Program-made: the position numbers and the translations under genes | Notes under the pieces: generated by a model | The model's database searches: none | Told to the model about the DNA's origin: nothing | The model's input: only the letters and a program-made list of their open reading frames with translations | In this document: piece by piece, positions 14,311 through 22,634 of the stretch | Layout of the letters: every line of letters begins with the position of its first letter | Position numbering within the stretch: the first letter of the stretch is position 1 | IMG/VR virus record: IMGVR_UViG_3300030060_004758 | Span: 1 to 39,925 of that record | Strand: one strand, 5' to 3' | Length of the DNA: 39,925 nucleotides | DNA from: a virus

Positions 14311-15590
14311 ATGAAGAAAGAAAATTACCGGAGGGCGTATTAGAACGTCTACAAGGTTATGCAGAAAGAGCAGGAATAAAGGTAGGAGAAGCAGCAAATA
14401 AATACTTTGCTTGGATTGAGCAAGAATTTGCTGTCTCTAACTGGAAAGATGAAGATGATGATTTGTTGATTGAATGGGCAGAGATGTTCACACTTGAGAC
14501 ACGTAATCTAGGCATTGGTGGCGGCAGCAGTCGTGAAACTGTGACCTTTGTTGGACAGTTTGTTGGAATAGATGACAAGGTCAACGACTACCGAGAAAAT
14601 GCAAGAGAAAGGGCGATTTCGGCTTATCGAAACAATTCAGGTCAAGCCATAGATAACGGCTTGATTGGGATTGTAAAGGCGAAAGACGGAGTATGGCACG
14701 TTAATGGTGAGCCAACTAAAGAGCGCATCGACGGTGACAAACTACCTTGGTTTGGACTACAAGTTGACGGAGATCTAGTGTGCTTAATGAACGACAAAGG
14801 GGGACCTATGGCCCCTACAAGCAAAGTGCGCAACTTGTATCTATTAGGTAATGATAAATCTAAGTTCAATAAATCTATAATTGAATGGCGTATATCATTA
14901 ACGGGTAACAATATGTTTGAGGAATATGAGTTAGGTAGACCAGTCACATGCCAAGTGATATTACCTAACAAAGAAGATTCAAACACAGTTTACACTAATC
15001 GAGACTTCTGTAAGACTATGGTTTACACAGACACTTTCGTGGATGAGGAAGACAGAGTATTACTAAGACCTGAAAAGTATTTAGTGAATACAGGTATGCA
15101 TGATTTATTCGTAGAACTAGATGAACTAAGTGAAGTATACGATGAGCGTAAGTTGCAGAGTAGCACAGGTAACTATTACGGACCTACAATTATTACTAAG
15201 GGATATGTTAGTAGACTCAATTTAGAGGCCATGGATAACATCTACGACCAAACGGGTAGAGCGTTTAGGTTAAGCGTAACTAGCCCCAACCTACAACGTA
15301 AGTTTGGCAAGGACTCAGCAATGTCTGAAGTAACCGTATTCGTGCCCGGTAGAGTTTATGATGACACTCATCCATTTGAGTTCAAAGATACTTATGGTGA
15401 ATGGCAACCTTATGCAGAAAAGACCCCAGTGATAATATTTGGTAGGATTCGCATGAGCGTTTACAATGACCAAACTACCCCTAACCTAACAGCATTCGGC
15501 ATCTATGTGCCATCTCGCACAGCGAGGCCGGGTGCAAAGGGCGGGGACACTAGTTTAGACCAATTTAAGAGCAACGGAGAGGAATACTGA
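14307..15590 (+). CDS. Probable single-stranded DNA-binding protein (RPA-like)
   Basis: 427 residues: an acidic helical start (residues 1-70), then long beta-rich stretches compatible with several OB folds (ETVTFVGQFVGIDDKV, EVTVFVPGRVYDD, KTPVIIFGRIRMSVYN), ending in a flexible GAKGGDTSLDQF tail. Position between the clamp loader and the RecA-like ATPase is where replication or recombination ssDNA-binding proteins commonly sit. No zinc finger as in many archaeal RPAs. The assignment rests on fold impression and context. ATGA overlap with the clamp loader, single-base overlap (TGATGG) with the ATPase. Confidence 0.5.
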   Translation: MNEERKLPEGVLERLQGYAERAGIKVGEAANKYFAWIEQEFAVSNWKDEDDDLLIEWAEMFTLETRNLGIGGGSSRETVTFVGQFVGIDDKVNDYRENARERAISAYRNNSGQAIDNGLIGIVKAKDGVWHVNGEPTKERIDGDKLPWFGLQVDGDLVCLMNDKGGPMAPTSKVRNLYLLGNDKSKFNKSIIEWRISLTGNNMFEEYELGRPVTCQVILPNKEDSNTVYTNRDFCKTMVYTDTFVDEEDRVLLRPEKYLVNTGMHDLFVELDELSEVYDERKLQSSTGNYYGPTIITKGYVSRLNLEAMDNIYDQTGRAFRLSVTSPNLQRKFGKDSAMSEVTVFVPGRVYDDTHPFEFKDTYGEWQPYAEKTPVIIFGRIRMSVYNDQTTPNLTAFGIYVPSRTARPGAKGGDTSLDQFKSNGEEY

Positions 15591-16603
15591 TGGCAGGATT
15601 TGGAGCAATGAAAAAGAAAGAAGAAGAAGATAGAGCAGAAGCGATCTTCCAAGCAGAAGCGGCAGAAGTAGACAAGCAAATTGTAGAGGAACAATTTCCT
15701 GTGGTTGCTTCTAACAGCAACTTCCCTAACTTGGAGGCAGAGTTTGCACAGCAGACTAACCCTAACAGGATGAGACCTAGTAAGGTAATGTGTGGTGTGG
15801 TTGGACACGAGGGCACCGGCAAGTCCGGTATCGTGATTGACGGTCACATGCATAGATACCCTGAAGGAATGCTTTGGGCGATAGATTTCGATAACGGGGC
15901 GATGGCTTGCAAAGAAGCACACTACCCCGGAGAAGATGAGCGTATCAGAGTATGGTCACCTTGGGTTTTCCAAACTGCTGACCGCACTGCTTACGACTAC
16001 CCAGCGACACATAGCCGTATGATGGAATTACTACGATTCGCCGTAGAGTATGCAGAGAAGCAGACTAAGCCTGACTTTGATGGTAGGAAACTCAATACTC
16101 TCTTGGTTACATCCGTAGACCAATGGGATTCAGTTTGTATGAACAACATGAAGATATTCGATCTAGAGGACAACAATGTGAAAGATGCAGTTGGTGCTGC
16201 TAAGGTTGAAGTCAACCAAGGTATCGGCTGGAATTGGAGCATTAGGTCCACTAGATTCAAACAAATGACAGCACTGTGTCAGAAACTAAACGCTCTCGGT
16301 GTAGACATATACTGGGAAACTCACCTCAAAGAGGACAAGGATGGCAAGGTCGGATTCGACGGCTGGAAGTTCGCATGGGAAAAGAGCGCAAACAATGACC
16401 TGTTCCAAATCATTTGGTGTCACGCTAACAAAGTGCGTGGAGAAGATGGCAAGGAAACAGGCGAGATCAGACACACAGCAGAGTTCTTCAAAGAAAAGAC
16501 CAACTCTGACCTAAAGGGTCAGGAGAGGCTTTACTTCGTCACTAAGAAGGGCGAGCCTGCGCAATGGCACGGGCTTGCTGAACTGCGTGAAGGAGTTCTT
16601 TGA
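15590..16603 (+). CDS. RecA-fold ATPase (Sak4 / AAA_24-like)
   Basis: After a charged helical leader (FGAMKKKEEEDRAEAIFQAE), Walker A GHEGTGKS lies at 72-79, followed by the Walker B-type strand NTLLVTSVDQWDSV and a later ETHLKEDKDG segment. This short RecA core with no N-terminal HhH domain fits phage Sak4-type ATPases, which work with an ssDNA-binding protein in strand annealing or recombination, consistent with the neighbour upstream. RadA is an alternative, but its HhH domain is absent. Codon use is richer in AAG/GGC than most neighbours. RNA copy B starts 10 bases after the stop. Confidence 0.75.
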   Translation: MAGFGAMKKKEEEDRAEAIFQAEAAEVDKQIVEEQFPVVASNSNFPNLEAEFAQQTNPNRMRPSKVMCGVVGHEGTGKSGIVIDGHMHRYPEGMLWAIDFDNGAMACKEAHYPGEDERIRVWSPWVFQTADRTAYDYPATHSRMMELLRFAVEYAEKQTKPDFDGRKLNTLLVTSVDQWDSVCMNNMKIFDLEDNNVKDAVGAAKVEVNQGIGWNWSIRSTRFKQMTALCQKLNALGVDIYWETHLKEDKDGKVGFDGWKFAWEKSANNDLFQIIWCHANKVRGEDGKETGEIRHTAEFFKEKTNSDLKGQERLYFVTKKGEPAQWHGLAELREGVL

Positions 16604-16613
16604 TAACACCTCC

Positions 16614-16698
16614 GGGGTTTGTCCAGTAATAAGCGGAAATCTACCTAAACGGAAATAGTGACTTTCCCTCACGAACCGCTTCCCCCACCACTTAGGTG
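16614..16698 (+). ncRNA. Candidate structured RNA element, copy B, upstream of the clamp gene
   Basis: P1 GGGG 16614-16617 with CCCC 16682-16685; P2 AGCGG 16632-16636 with CCGCT 16676-16680; P3 GTGA 16658-16661 with TCAC 16669-16672, 7-base loop. Conserved unpaired blocks TCCAGTAATA (16622-16631), CGGAAATA (16650-16657) and GAA (16673-16675) are the same as copy A. TACCTAA (16642-16648) pairs with TTAGGTG (16692-16698), six Watson-Crick pairs plus a wobble, forming a pseudoknot that contains the ribosome binding site (AGGTGAT) of the ATG at 16704. This is the architecture expected of a translational switch. Ligand unknown. Confidence 0.75.
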
Positions 16699-16703
16699 AT
16701 ATT

Positions 16704-17462
16704 ATGACAAGATTCAAAGTAAACAATAAGGATTTGACCCAATTTATAACTGGCTTTGGTAAAGAATTACCGGACATAGTATTCAGAGTAAAAGATGATT
16801 ATATTGAATCAGCAGTTGGTAAAGATACTCATTACATTAGACGTAGGTTGAATGTCAAAGAAGCGAAGCCGGGCGAAATTGCTGTAAGTGATGTTACTAG
16901 GCTACTATCGTTCCTAAAGGCTACAAAGGCAGGAGAGGTCACAATAAACCAAATGAATAAAACAACTGTTTTGCATGTAGCATGTGGTAAATCTACTTTA
17001 CAATTACCAACATCCTCCTATCTAGTAACACAAAAGCAACTACCTTTGATAGAGAGATTAGTCAAAGAAGGTGAGAAAAATATGTGGCAAAAATGGGCCA
17101 ACTTTAGCCTAGATTGCCACGGAATAGTAAACGGGGAGGACTTCGCACCAGCGGCACAGTTTGACAAAGTTATAGGTGGTAAGTTTTCTTGTAAGACTGC
17201 TTTCGATCCCGCAAGTGGATTCGTAATACATGCTGGTGGAAAAGCAAAGGGCAAGATGTTTGTTCGTATTCCAGTAACTAATTCTGAGTCTAAAAATACC
17301 ACTGTCAAATCTGCATTTGCTTATTGGTTACCAGCACTTTTGTCCAATCTACCGCCGGGGCCACTTAATCTTCATACTGGAGATGAAACGGTGCTTGTGT
17401 TAGAACAGGGTGACACTGGTTTCCTGTTAGTTGTGATGGACCAAGAATACGAGGAGGACTAA
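16704..17462 (+). CDS. Sliding clamp, PCNA-like
   Basis: 252 residues, the usual PCNA length. The pattern of the two-domain clamp is visible: FKVNNKDLTQFITGFGKELP at the start, the LSFLKATKAGEVTINQMN segment, a long inter-domain stretch, and the final VLVLEQGDTGFLLVVMDQE where PCNA has its last strand. It is very divergent, so the call leans on context: clamp loader upstream, PolB immediately downstream. The ring tethers polymerase and nucleases to DNA. Translation may be controlled by RNA copy B, whose pseudoknot covers the binding site. Confidence 0.65.
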   Translation: MTRFKVNNKDLTQFITGFGKELPDIVFRVKDDYIESAVGKDTHYIRRRLNVKEAKPGEIAVSDVTRLLSFLKATKAGEVTINQMNKTTVLHVACGKSTLQLPTSSYLVTQKQLPLIERLVKEGEKNMWQKWANFSLDCHGIVNGEDFAPAAQFDKVIGGKFSCKTAFDPASGFVIHAGGKAKGKMFVRIPVTNSESKNTTVKSAFAYWLPALLSNLPPGPLNLHTGDETVLVLEQGDTGFLLVVMDQEYEED

Positions 17463-17464
17463 TA

Positions 17465-17686
17465 ATGTCACATTACATTAGAGATTCTTTGGGCAATGTA
17501 TGGCCCGTAGAAATGAATCTTCTTGTAAGTCTTGAAAAAAGTGGGCATTTTCATACTGGACATGGTACGTGCGATTGTGGTAAAGACATACCTCATCACA
17601 AAGGTAAGCCACTTTGTCCACATTGCAAGAGTTATCAAGGTGAAGGTGGGTGTAATGATTGCGAGTGTTTGGAGGGGGAGAAGTGA
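17465..17686 (+). CDS. Small zinc-binding protein next to PolB (73 aa)
   Basis: The second half holds CDC, CPHC and CNDCEC with histidines nearby (HFHTGHGTCDCGKDIPHHKG), enough for one or two zinc sites. The first part MSHYIRDSLGNVWPVEMN is uncharacterised. It starts two bases after the clamp stop and its GTGA stop overlaps the PolB start, so its output should be matched to clamp and polymerase. A polymerase accessory role is an inference from position. Confidence 0.6.
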   Translation: MSHYIRDSLGNVWPVEMNLLVSLEKSGHFHTGHGTCDCGKDIPHHKGKPLCPHCKSYQGEGGCNDCECLEGEK

Positions 17687-20037
17687 TTATCAATTCTTAC
17701 CATCCTAATCCTGAAGAATATGCTTACATCTACAAACGCTGGCGTGACTCTGAGGGCAACCTCATAGAGGAACACATCGATGACTTCAGACCTTATTTTT
17801 GGATTAAAGCCGAAACTAGTGATTTAGTTATCAACAACGCACTAAATAGATACCCCGGAAGCAGCGTGGACCGAAGTGACACTGCCATAGCACTAAAGAC
17901 AGAAGAAGAATTGGTGAAAGTATACGCTTACCGACAATCTGATTTAAGAAGTATGCAAAGAGAATTCGATAAAACTTGGGAGGCAGATTTAAGCCTCACT
18001 GATAGATATTTGATAGATGAAATTCAGGTCATGCCTGAATGGAAGCCTCGTGTTTGGCACTTCGATCTAGAGTGGGATCCATATGATGACTTTACTACTG
18101 TAATGTCCGTCGTAGACAATTACAACAATCGTAATGTTACATTCTGTTGGAGTGAAGAAACAGCCGAGATAGAAGAAAAGGGCTTCGTTAGAAAAGAAGT
18201 ACGCAATGTGAAGTATGAAGATGCCGAGTTTAGTTACGAGCGTTTATTCTATACTGATGAGAAATCTATGCACAGTGCCTTTTTGGATTACCTAGAGGAA
18301 TGTAATCCTGACATATTGGTGGCCCACGCTATCATGTGGGCAGATTTGCCACATCTAGTTAGAAGGCTAGATGAGTTTAGGCGACTAAGTCCTTTGGGGC
18401 GTGTATTACGCCCACCTAAAAATGAACGGGGTTACAAATACACTGCTCAACCAATCCTAGGTAGGCTTTGTTTTGATACAGCAGCACCTTATGACAGCGG
18501 TACAGGCTTTGAGCGGGTATGGAAGGACAGCGGCAAGCCACAACTAGCCAGCCGAAAGTTGGATTATATTACAGGTCCTGAAGTGTTGGATTACGGTGGT
18601 AAGTTTGACATGGATGTGTTTACAGGATGGAGAGAAAGGTTCGATGATTACTGCGACTATTGTATGCAAGATACCTTACTACTCAAAAGAGTAGATGAAG
18701 AAAATCATGTTTTAAATTTCTTCATGTCATTGCAACGTATATGTGGCGTGACATTTGAATCCTGTCACAATGTAACTAGATTTGCTCGTGGATTACTTAG
18801 TAGACGCACACATTGGAAAGCACCTACAAATGCTAACGTAGAAAAGCAAGAGTATGAGGGTGCATACATTCCTCCTCCAAAACCGGGTAGGTATGAGGGT
18901 GTAGCCTGTGTAGACTACAAAGGGCTATACCCCTCATTGATTTTAAGTCATAATCTTTCATGGGAAACTCAAGTAGATAGAAATAAAGCCGGTGAAAACG
19001 GTATACACAAGTTACCTGATGGCACCTGTTGGAACCAATCTAAGAAGGGCTTACTTCCTCAGATTGTAGAGGAAATGTTTGAACTGCGTGACGAATATAA
19101 GCGCAAAATGAGAGAAGCAGAAACCCCGACTGAAAGAGCGGGTTGGAATACAATGCAACTTGCTACCAAGCGTGTCATGGCGAGCCAGTACGGTATGGTC
19201 GCTAGTTCCTACTGGGGCTGGTGTGACTTCGACATAGCCAACGCTATCACAGCCTGCGGTAGAGAAGCAATCAAATTCCTAATGGAAGAATCGGAGGCTC
19301 AGGGTTACGAAGCCCTATACGGTCATACTGATTCGGCTTTTGTAAAGATACCATTTGATGAGGCACCAGTATTAGCAAAGCACTTAACAGAAAAAGTGCA
19401 AACTGATCTCAATGCCAGTCATTTAATTGTAGAATTTGAGGCATATATGCCATATTGGATAGTAGCAGGTAAGAACCTCTACTATGGTATATGCTCTTGG
19501 CCTCCTGAAGATGAGGGTAAGCCTAAATCGGCTCGATTTGGTAAAATATCTACACTTGCACCTATATCTCGTAATTTAGAAAGAGATGCTTTGACTATGA
19601 TTTGTCGGGGTGCATCAGAATCAGAAGTAATAGATTTCATAAGACCTATCTCTTTAAAAATCAAGAGAGGTAAAGCAGAACTCAAAGAAGTAACTGGTGT
19701 AACTAGAATTTCTAAACGGTTGGAAAAATATGAGAAACCGACATTAGGAGCAAAGGCGGCAATATACTACAATAAGCACATGGCAGAACGATTCAATCAG
19801 CCCAAGTTTGATGAAGGTGACAGTGTTCCGTGGATATATGTTGCCGCTTCTCCCGATTGGGCTAAACCAACAGACATTGTATCTTACAAAGATATATCTG
19901 AGTTGGAAGGGTTTGAACCTGATTGGGAAAAAATGGTTGACAAATTGGTTAAGGCCAAAGTAAAGCCTATATTCCAGTCTTTGAATTGGGATTTAGAAAT
20001 GGCTTCAGGAGCCGCAAAACCAAAGAGGTATTGGTGA
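17683..20037 (+). CDS. polB: Family B DNA polymerase with 3'-5' exonuclease
   Basis: Exonuclease motifs: Exo I FDLEWD (D128, E130), Exo II in HAIMWADLPHLV, Exo III YCMQD (Y326, D330). Polymerase motifs: A DYKGLYPS (D411-S418), B KRVMASQYG (496-504), C YGHTDS (546-551). Two positions depart from consensus: motif B has Ala for Asn in NSxYG, and motif C has His for the first Asp of DTDS; the metal-binding D411 and D550 remain. 784 residues, normal for archaeal PolB. GTG at 17683 is chosen for the strong GGAGGGGGA just upstream; TTG 17659 is less likely. It should be the replicative polymerase. Confidence 0.95.
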   Translation: MIINSYHPNPEEYAYIYKRWRDSEGNLIEEHIDDFRPYFWIKAETSDLVINNALNRYPGSSVDRSDTAIALKTEEELVKVYAYRQSDLRSMQREFDKTWEADLSLTDRYLIDEIQVMPEWKPRVWHFDLEWDPYDDFTTVMSVVDNYNNRNVTFCWSEETAEIEEKGFVRKEVRNVKYEDAEFSYERLFYTDEKSMHSAFLDYLEECNPDILVAHAIMWADLPHLVRRLDEFRRLSPLGRVLRPPKNERGYKYTAQPILGRLCFDTAAPYDSGTGFERVWKDSGKPQLASRKLDYITGPEVLDYGGKFDMDVFTGWRERFDDYCDYCMQDTLLLKRVDEENHVLNFFMSLQRICGVTFESCHNVTRFARGLLSRRTHWKAPTNANVEKQEYEGAYIPPPKPGRYEGVACVDYKGLYPSLILSHNLSWETQVDRNKAGENGIHKLPDGTCWNQSKKGLLPQIVEEMFELRDEYKRKMREAETPTERAGWNTMQLATKRVMASQYGMVASSYWGWCDFDIANAITACGREAIKFLMEESEAQGYEALYGHTDSAFVKIPFDEAPVLAKHLTEKVQTDLNASHLIVEFEAYMPYWIVAGKNLYYGICSWPPEDEGKPKSARFGKISTLAPISRNLERDALTMICRGASESEVIDFIRPISLKIKRGKAELKEVTGVTRISKRLEKYEKPTLGAKAAIYYNKHMAERFNQPKFDEGDSVPWIYVAASPDWAKPTDIVSYKDISELEGFEPDWEKMVDKLVKAKVKPIFQSLNWDLEMASGAAKPKRYW

Positions 20038-20041
20038 TGAT

Positions 20042-20194
20042 ATGGATAAACCGAAATCTGAAAGAGAATGCACTTGTGGGTGCATAGTCAAGGCTAACAA
20101 TTGGCACATTATGGCAAGTGGTCGCCAAGCGTGGGGCTTTTGTAGTAACTGTGGCACTTCTCATGCTTTCAATGAATGGAGGAATAGAAGATGA
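20042..20194 (+). CDS. Mini zinc-ribbon protein after PolB (50 aa)
   Basis: ATG 20042 lies four bases after the PolB stop. Cysteines C10, C12, C14 and the pair CSNC (34-37) surround a short aromatic loop (NNWHIMASGRQAWGF), a compact zinc ribbon. ATGA overlap with the nuclease gene. Together with the protein at 17465 it brackets PolB between two cysteine-rich proteins. Confidence 0.6.
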   Translation: MDKPKSERECTCGCIVKANNWHIMASGRQAWGFCSNCGTSHAFNEWRNRR

Positions 20195-21147
20195 GTAGAG
20201 ATTTTGCAGCGTATAAAAAATCTACATACAAGTGGGAACCGGGACATGACTTACACTTGCGAATTACAAAATCAAGTTTAACTAGCGACATGGATTACTG
20301 TCCACAACAGTATCATTTCAAGCGTAGGGAGGGTAGAAAAACTCCTGAAACAGACGCTATGCGAAAAGGAACTAATATCCATAACGCTATGGAAGAATTT
20401 TATGTTTACGTTCGCCCTAATATAAAGAAAGTGTTGAAATTACTCAACGAAAGTAAGCGTGAAGCAGCGTTTAATTTATTCATAAAAAGCCTACCTGAGC
20501 CTGAAGAACCTTATTTGTTAGGAGAACAAGAGGTGCTTTTGAAAAGATTAGAATGGGAACTAGATAGGCTAGAAGCAACACAAGGTATCAATTTCTTACC
20601 AGTGATTAACGAGGATGAAATACATGTATTTACTGAGCGTGAGTATACCCATAATGGCAAAACTCACGTAGTTCCGATTCACTTTGCGGGGATGATAGAT
20701 CGTGGCTTTGAAAATGAAGATGGCTCAGTCAGCCTAATGGAATTGAAAACGGGTAAATGGAAACAGAAGTGGGATTGGAGAAAGGAAAAATGGGTAGATG
20801 ATATTTACAAGGTCCGAGCGATGCGCAAAGAAATGGCTTTTTACGTTGATTTGCTCAAAATGGCAGACCATCCATTGCAGAATGTAACTCACTGGGGCTG
20901 GTTTTATCCTGATGGGTCGTGCGGTGAGGACATGGAAGGTATCAGATTCGTAGACAGTTGGAAGCATGAGAAGGTAGCAGAATCATATTCAAATAAACTG
21001 AAGAAAGACGTAGATGCATTATTAGAGGCTTACTTTACAGACAACTTTCCGCCAAAGCCGCACCAAAAGAAGTGCGCTTGGTGCAGTTTTACAGAAGATT
21101 GCCCCGCTTGGTTACCGGGTGGCGAGCATCATTGGCCGAGGTGGTAA
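20191..21147 (+). CDS. Cas4/RecB-like PD-(D/E)XK nuclease with predicted Fe-S cluster
   Basis: 318 residues. C37 (MDYCPQQYHFKRR) and C295-C298-C304 (CAWCSFTEDC) reproduce the one-plus-three cysteine pattern that holds a [4Fe-4S] cluster in Cas4 and AddB nucleases. The active site is visible as GMIDRGFENE...SLMELKTGKW, with D and E-x-K in the proper order, and an upstream GTNIHNAMEEF helix supplying the conserved His. Members cut single-stranded DNA ends. With no Cas1/Cas2 or array in the window, a replication or recombination role is more likely than CRISPR adaptation. Confidence 0.85.
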   Translation: MSRDFAAYKKSTYKWEPGHDLHLRITKSSLTSDMDYCPQQYHFKRREGRKTPETDAMRKGTNIHNAMEEFYVYVRPNIKKVLKLLNESKREAAFNLFIKSLPEPEEPYLLGEQEVLLKRLEWELDRLEATQGINFLPVINEDEIHVFTEREYTHNGKTHVVPIHFAGMIDRGFENEDGSVSLMELKTGKWKQKWDWRKEKWVDDIYKVRAMRKEMAFYVDLLKMADHPLQNVTHWGWFYPDGSCGEDMEGIRFVDSWKHEKVAESYSNKLKKDVDALLEAYFTDNFPPKPHQKKCAWCSFTEDCPAWLPGGEHHWPRW

Positions 21148-21148
21148 G

Positions 21149-22243
21149 GTGCATGTGCAATTCGATTTTCCTAGAGAAGTATTAGAATTAAGCACAGAAA
21201 AGGGTAAAGGATTTAGAAAATTAGTTAGAAATACCTCAGAGTTTGAAAAATACTGGGCAGGTAAGAACGGGGTTTCAAATGCCTACACCACAGTATACGG
21301 TTATCGTGCAACTGAAGCACCGAATCATAAAAGAGTAAATCTACAAACGCCTATAATCAGACACTTCGTTCTCGATTTTGACCCTAAAGATTTCACCAAT
21401 CCTAAAAGACCTGACGTGTCACTTGACGTGCCTCTCAAACAAGCCTCCAAATTGCATAAGGAACTAAAAAGGACAGACATAGAACATGGTGTTTGGTTTA
21501 GTGGTGGCGGGTTTCACATTTGGATAGCATTAGACCAAACATATACGCCCGCAAGTGGTTCTCATCTATCTGCTATCCGAGAGGCAGGTATGAAAAGAGT
21601 GAACGATTGGATAAAGGACTTGAATCTATTCTGTTCAGATCCGGCGGTTCCATTCGATACTAGCGGTTTAATTCGTATTCCTAATTCCTATAACGCTAAA
21701 CGTGGTTATTGGAGTGTTCCATTGAAAACTGATGATTTAGAGAATGGTATAAATCACATATTAGAAAAGGCTCTGCAACCGGCTAGCGGAGTTGTCTCTT
21801 ATGGTTCAAAGGGGCTGAAATTGACAATAAAGAAGCCGGGAGAGAAAAAAGGTGTATTCCAAAAAAATACAGTTCCTTTGGATTTACCAACACTAAAAAT
21901 GGATGGGGTAATAATATTGCCATGTTTAAATCAAGCAGCCTGTCATGTAGGTGGTAACCCTAGCCATGATGCTAGAGTCCAATTAGTAAAATATTTAGCA
22001 AAAAGATTGAGGCACTTTTTACCTTTACATAGATTCAAACCTGAAATACTTGAGTCTCATACTGAAAAAATAGTCTCATTCATAAAAACACTTCAATGGG
22101 CAGATTTTGATGAAGGTGTTACACGCTATCAGGTTCGCACCATAGTAGGAAAGGACTATCCTCAAACATGTAGCATGCTTTGGTCAAAGGGTCTGTGTAT
22201 GGGAAAATGTCGCTATTGGGACAAAACAGGGGCGATAGAATGA
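21149..22243 (+). CDS. Archaeo-eukaryotic primase: PriS-like catalytic part joined to a PriL-like Fe-S part
   Basis: Residues 1-200 carry the three primase motifs: VLDFDP (D76, D78), SGGGFHIW (S118-H123) and DTSGLIRIPNS (D170, R175). After a linker, residues about 255-360 resemble the PriL C-terminal domain: LPCLNQAACHVGGNPSHDARV, then TRYQVRTIVGKDYPQTCSM and GLCMGKC, with cysteines 259, 341, 350 and 354 as cluster ligands. Archaeal hosts keep PriS and PriL as two proteins. GTG 21149 is preferred over GTG 21119 because GAGGTGG lies just upstream and it avoids overlap. It would make primers for PolB. Confidence 0.85.
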   Translation: MHVQFDFPREVLELSTEKGKGFRKLVRNTSEFEKYWAGKNGVSNAYTTVYGYRATEAPNHKRVNLQTPIIRHFVLDFDPKDFTNPKRPDVSLDVPLKQASKLHKELKRTDIEHGVWFSGGGFHIWIALDQTYTPASGSHLSAIREAGMKRVNDWIKDLNLFCSDPAVPFDTSGLIRIPNSYNAKRGYWSVPLKTDDLENGINHILEKALQPASGVVSYGSKGLKLTIKKPGEKKGVFQKNTVPLDLPTLKMDGVIILPCLNQAACHVGGNPSHDARVQLVKYLAKRLRHFLPLHRFKPEILESHTEKIVSFIKTLQWADFDEGVTRYQVRTIVGKDYPQTCSMLWSKGLCMGKCRYWDKTGAIE

Positions 22244-22527
22244 AAGAAAACAGACCATACTACAAAAGAGATAGACACATAAATAGACTGATTAGAGTCT
22301 TTAATGAACATGGTAATGATTTAAGCACAAATCAAATCATGGACCATCTTAGTAATCAAAGAAGCGTTACAGGATTACTTTACACAAATCAACCTCATAA
22401 AGGAAAAGTAGCCCAATATTTATCTAAATACCCTTACTTTGAAAGGGTAGGCACATCAATTGAAAAAAGTATTGCTAATAATAAAATGAGGGTAGCAGTA
22501 TGGAAATTAGCGGAGGACATCGAATGA
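22240..22527 (+). CDS. Probable winged-helix protein (95 aa)
   Basis: Start at the ATGA overlap with the primase. The order of helix LIRVFNEHGNDLSTNQIMDHL, a basic recognition-like segment (SNQRSVTGLLYTNQPHKGKV), AQYLSKYPYFERVG and final strand VAVWKLAEDIE suits a winged helix; the end parallels the gene at 9468 (WRVNLWTLAEE). It may bind DNA at the origin or regulate the replication operon. Function not shown by sequence. Confidence 0.55.
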   Translation: MKENRPYYKRDRHINRLIRVFNEHGNDLSTNQIMDHLSNQRSVTGLLYTNQPHKGKVAQYLSKYPYFERVGTSIEKSIANNKMRVAVWKLAEDIE

Positions 22528-22634
22528 ACAAAATGTTACGAATCGTGCAAGCAATAGGCACTATCATTGTTTTAATTCCTGTATTGATAATACTATATCC
22601 TCTGCACTGGTTTAATGAGAAGGTGTTGAAATGA
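22524..22634 (+). CDS. Single-span membrane mini-protein (36 aa)
   Basis: ATGA overlaps at both ends place it firmly in the operon. Residues 8-26 form one hydrophobic helix (VQAIGTIIVLIPVLIILYPL) with a basic start (MNKMLR) and a charged tail (NEKVLK). It could anchor replication at the membrane or affect the host envelope; neither can be told apart here. Confidence 0.5.
   Translation: MNKMLRIVQAIGTIIVLIPVLIILYPLHWFNEKVLK

Noticed and set aside
20191-21147. CRISPR adaptation module suggested by the Cas4-like nuclease
   Set aside because: No cas1, cas2 or repeat-spacer array was seen on either strand.
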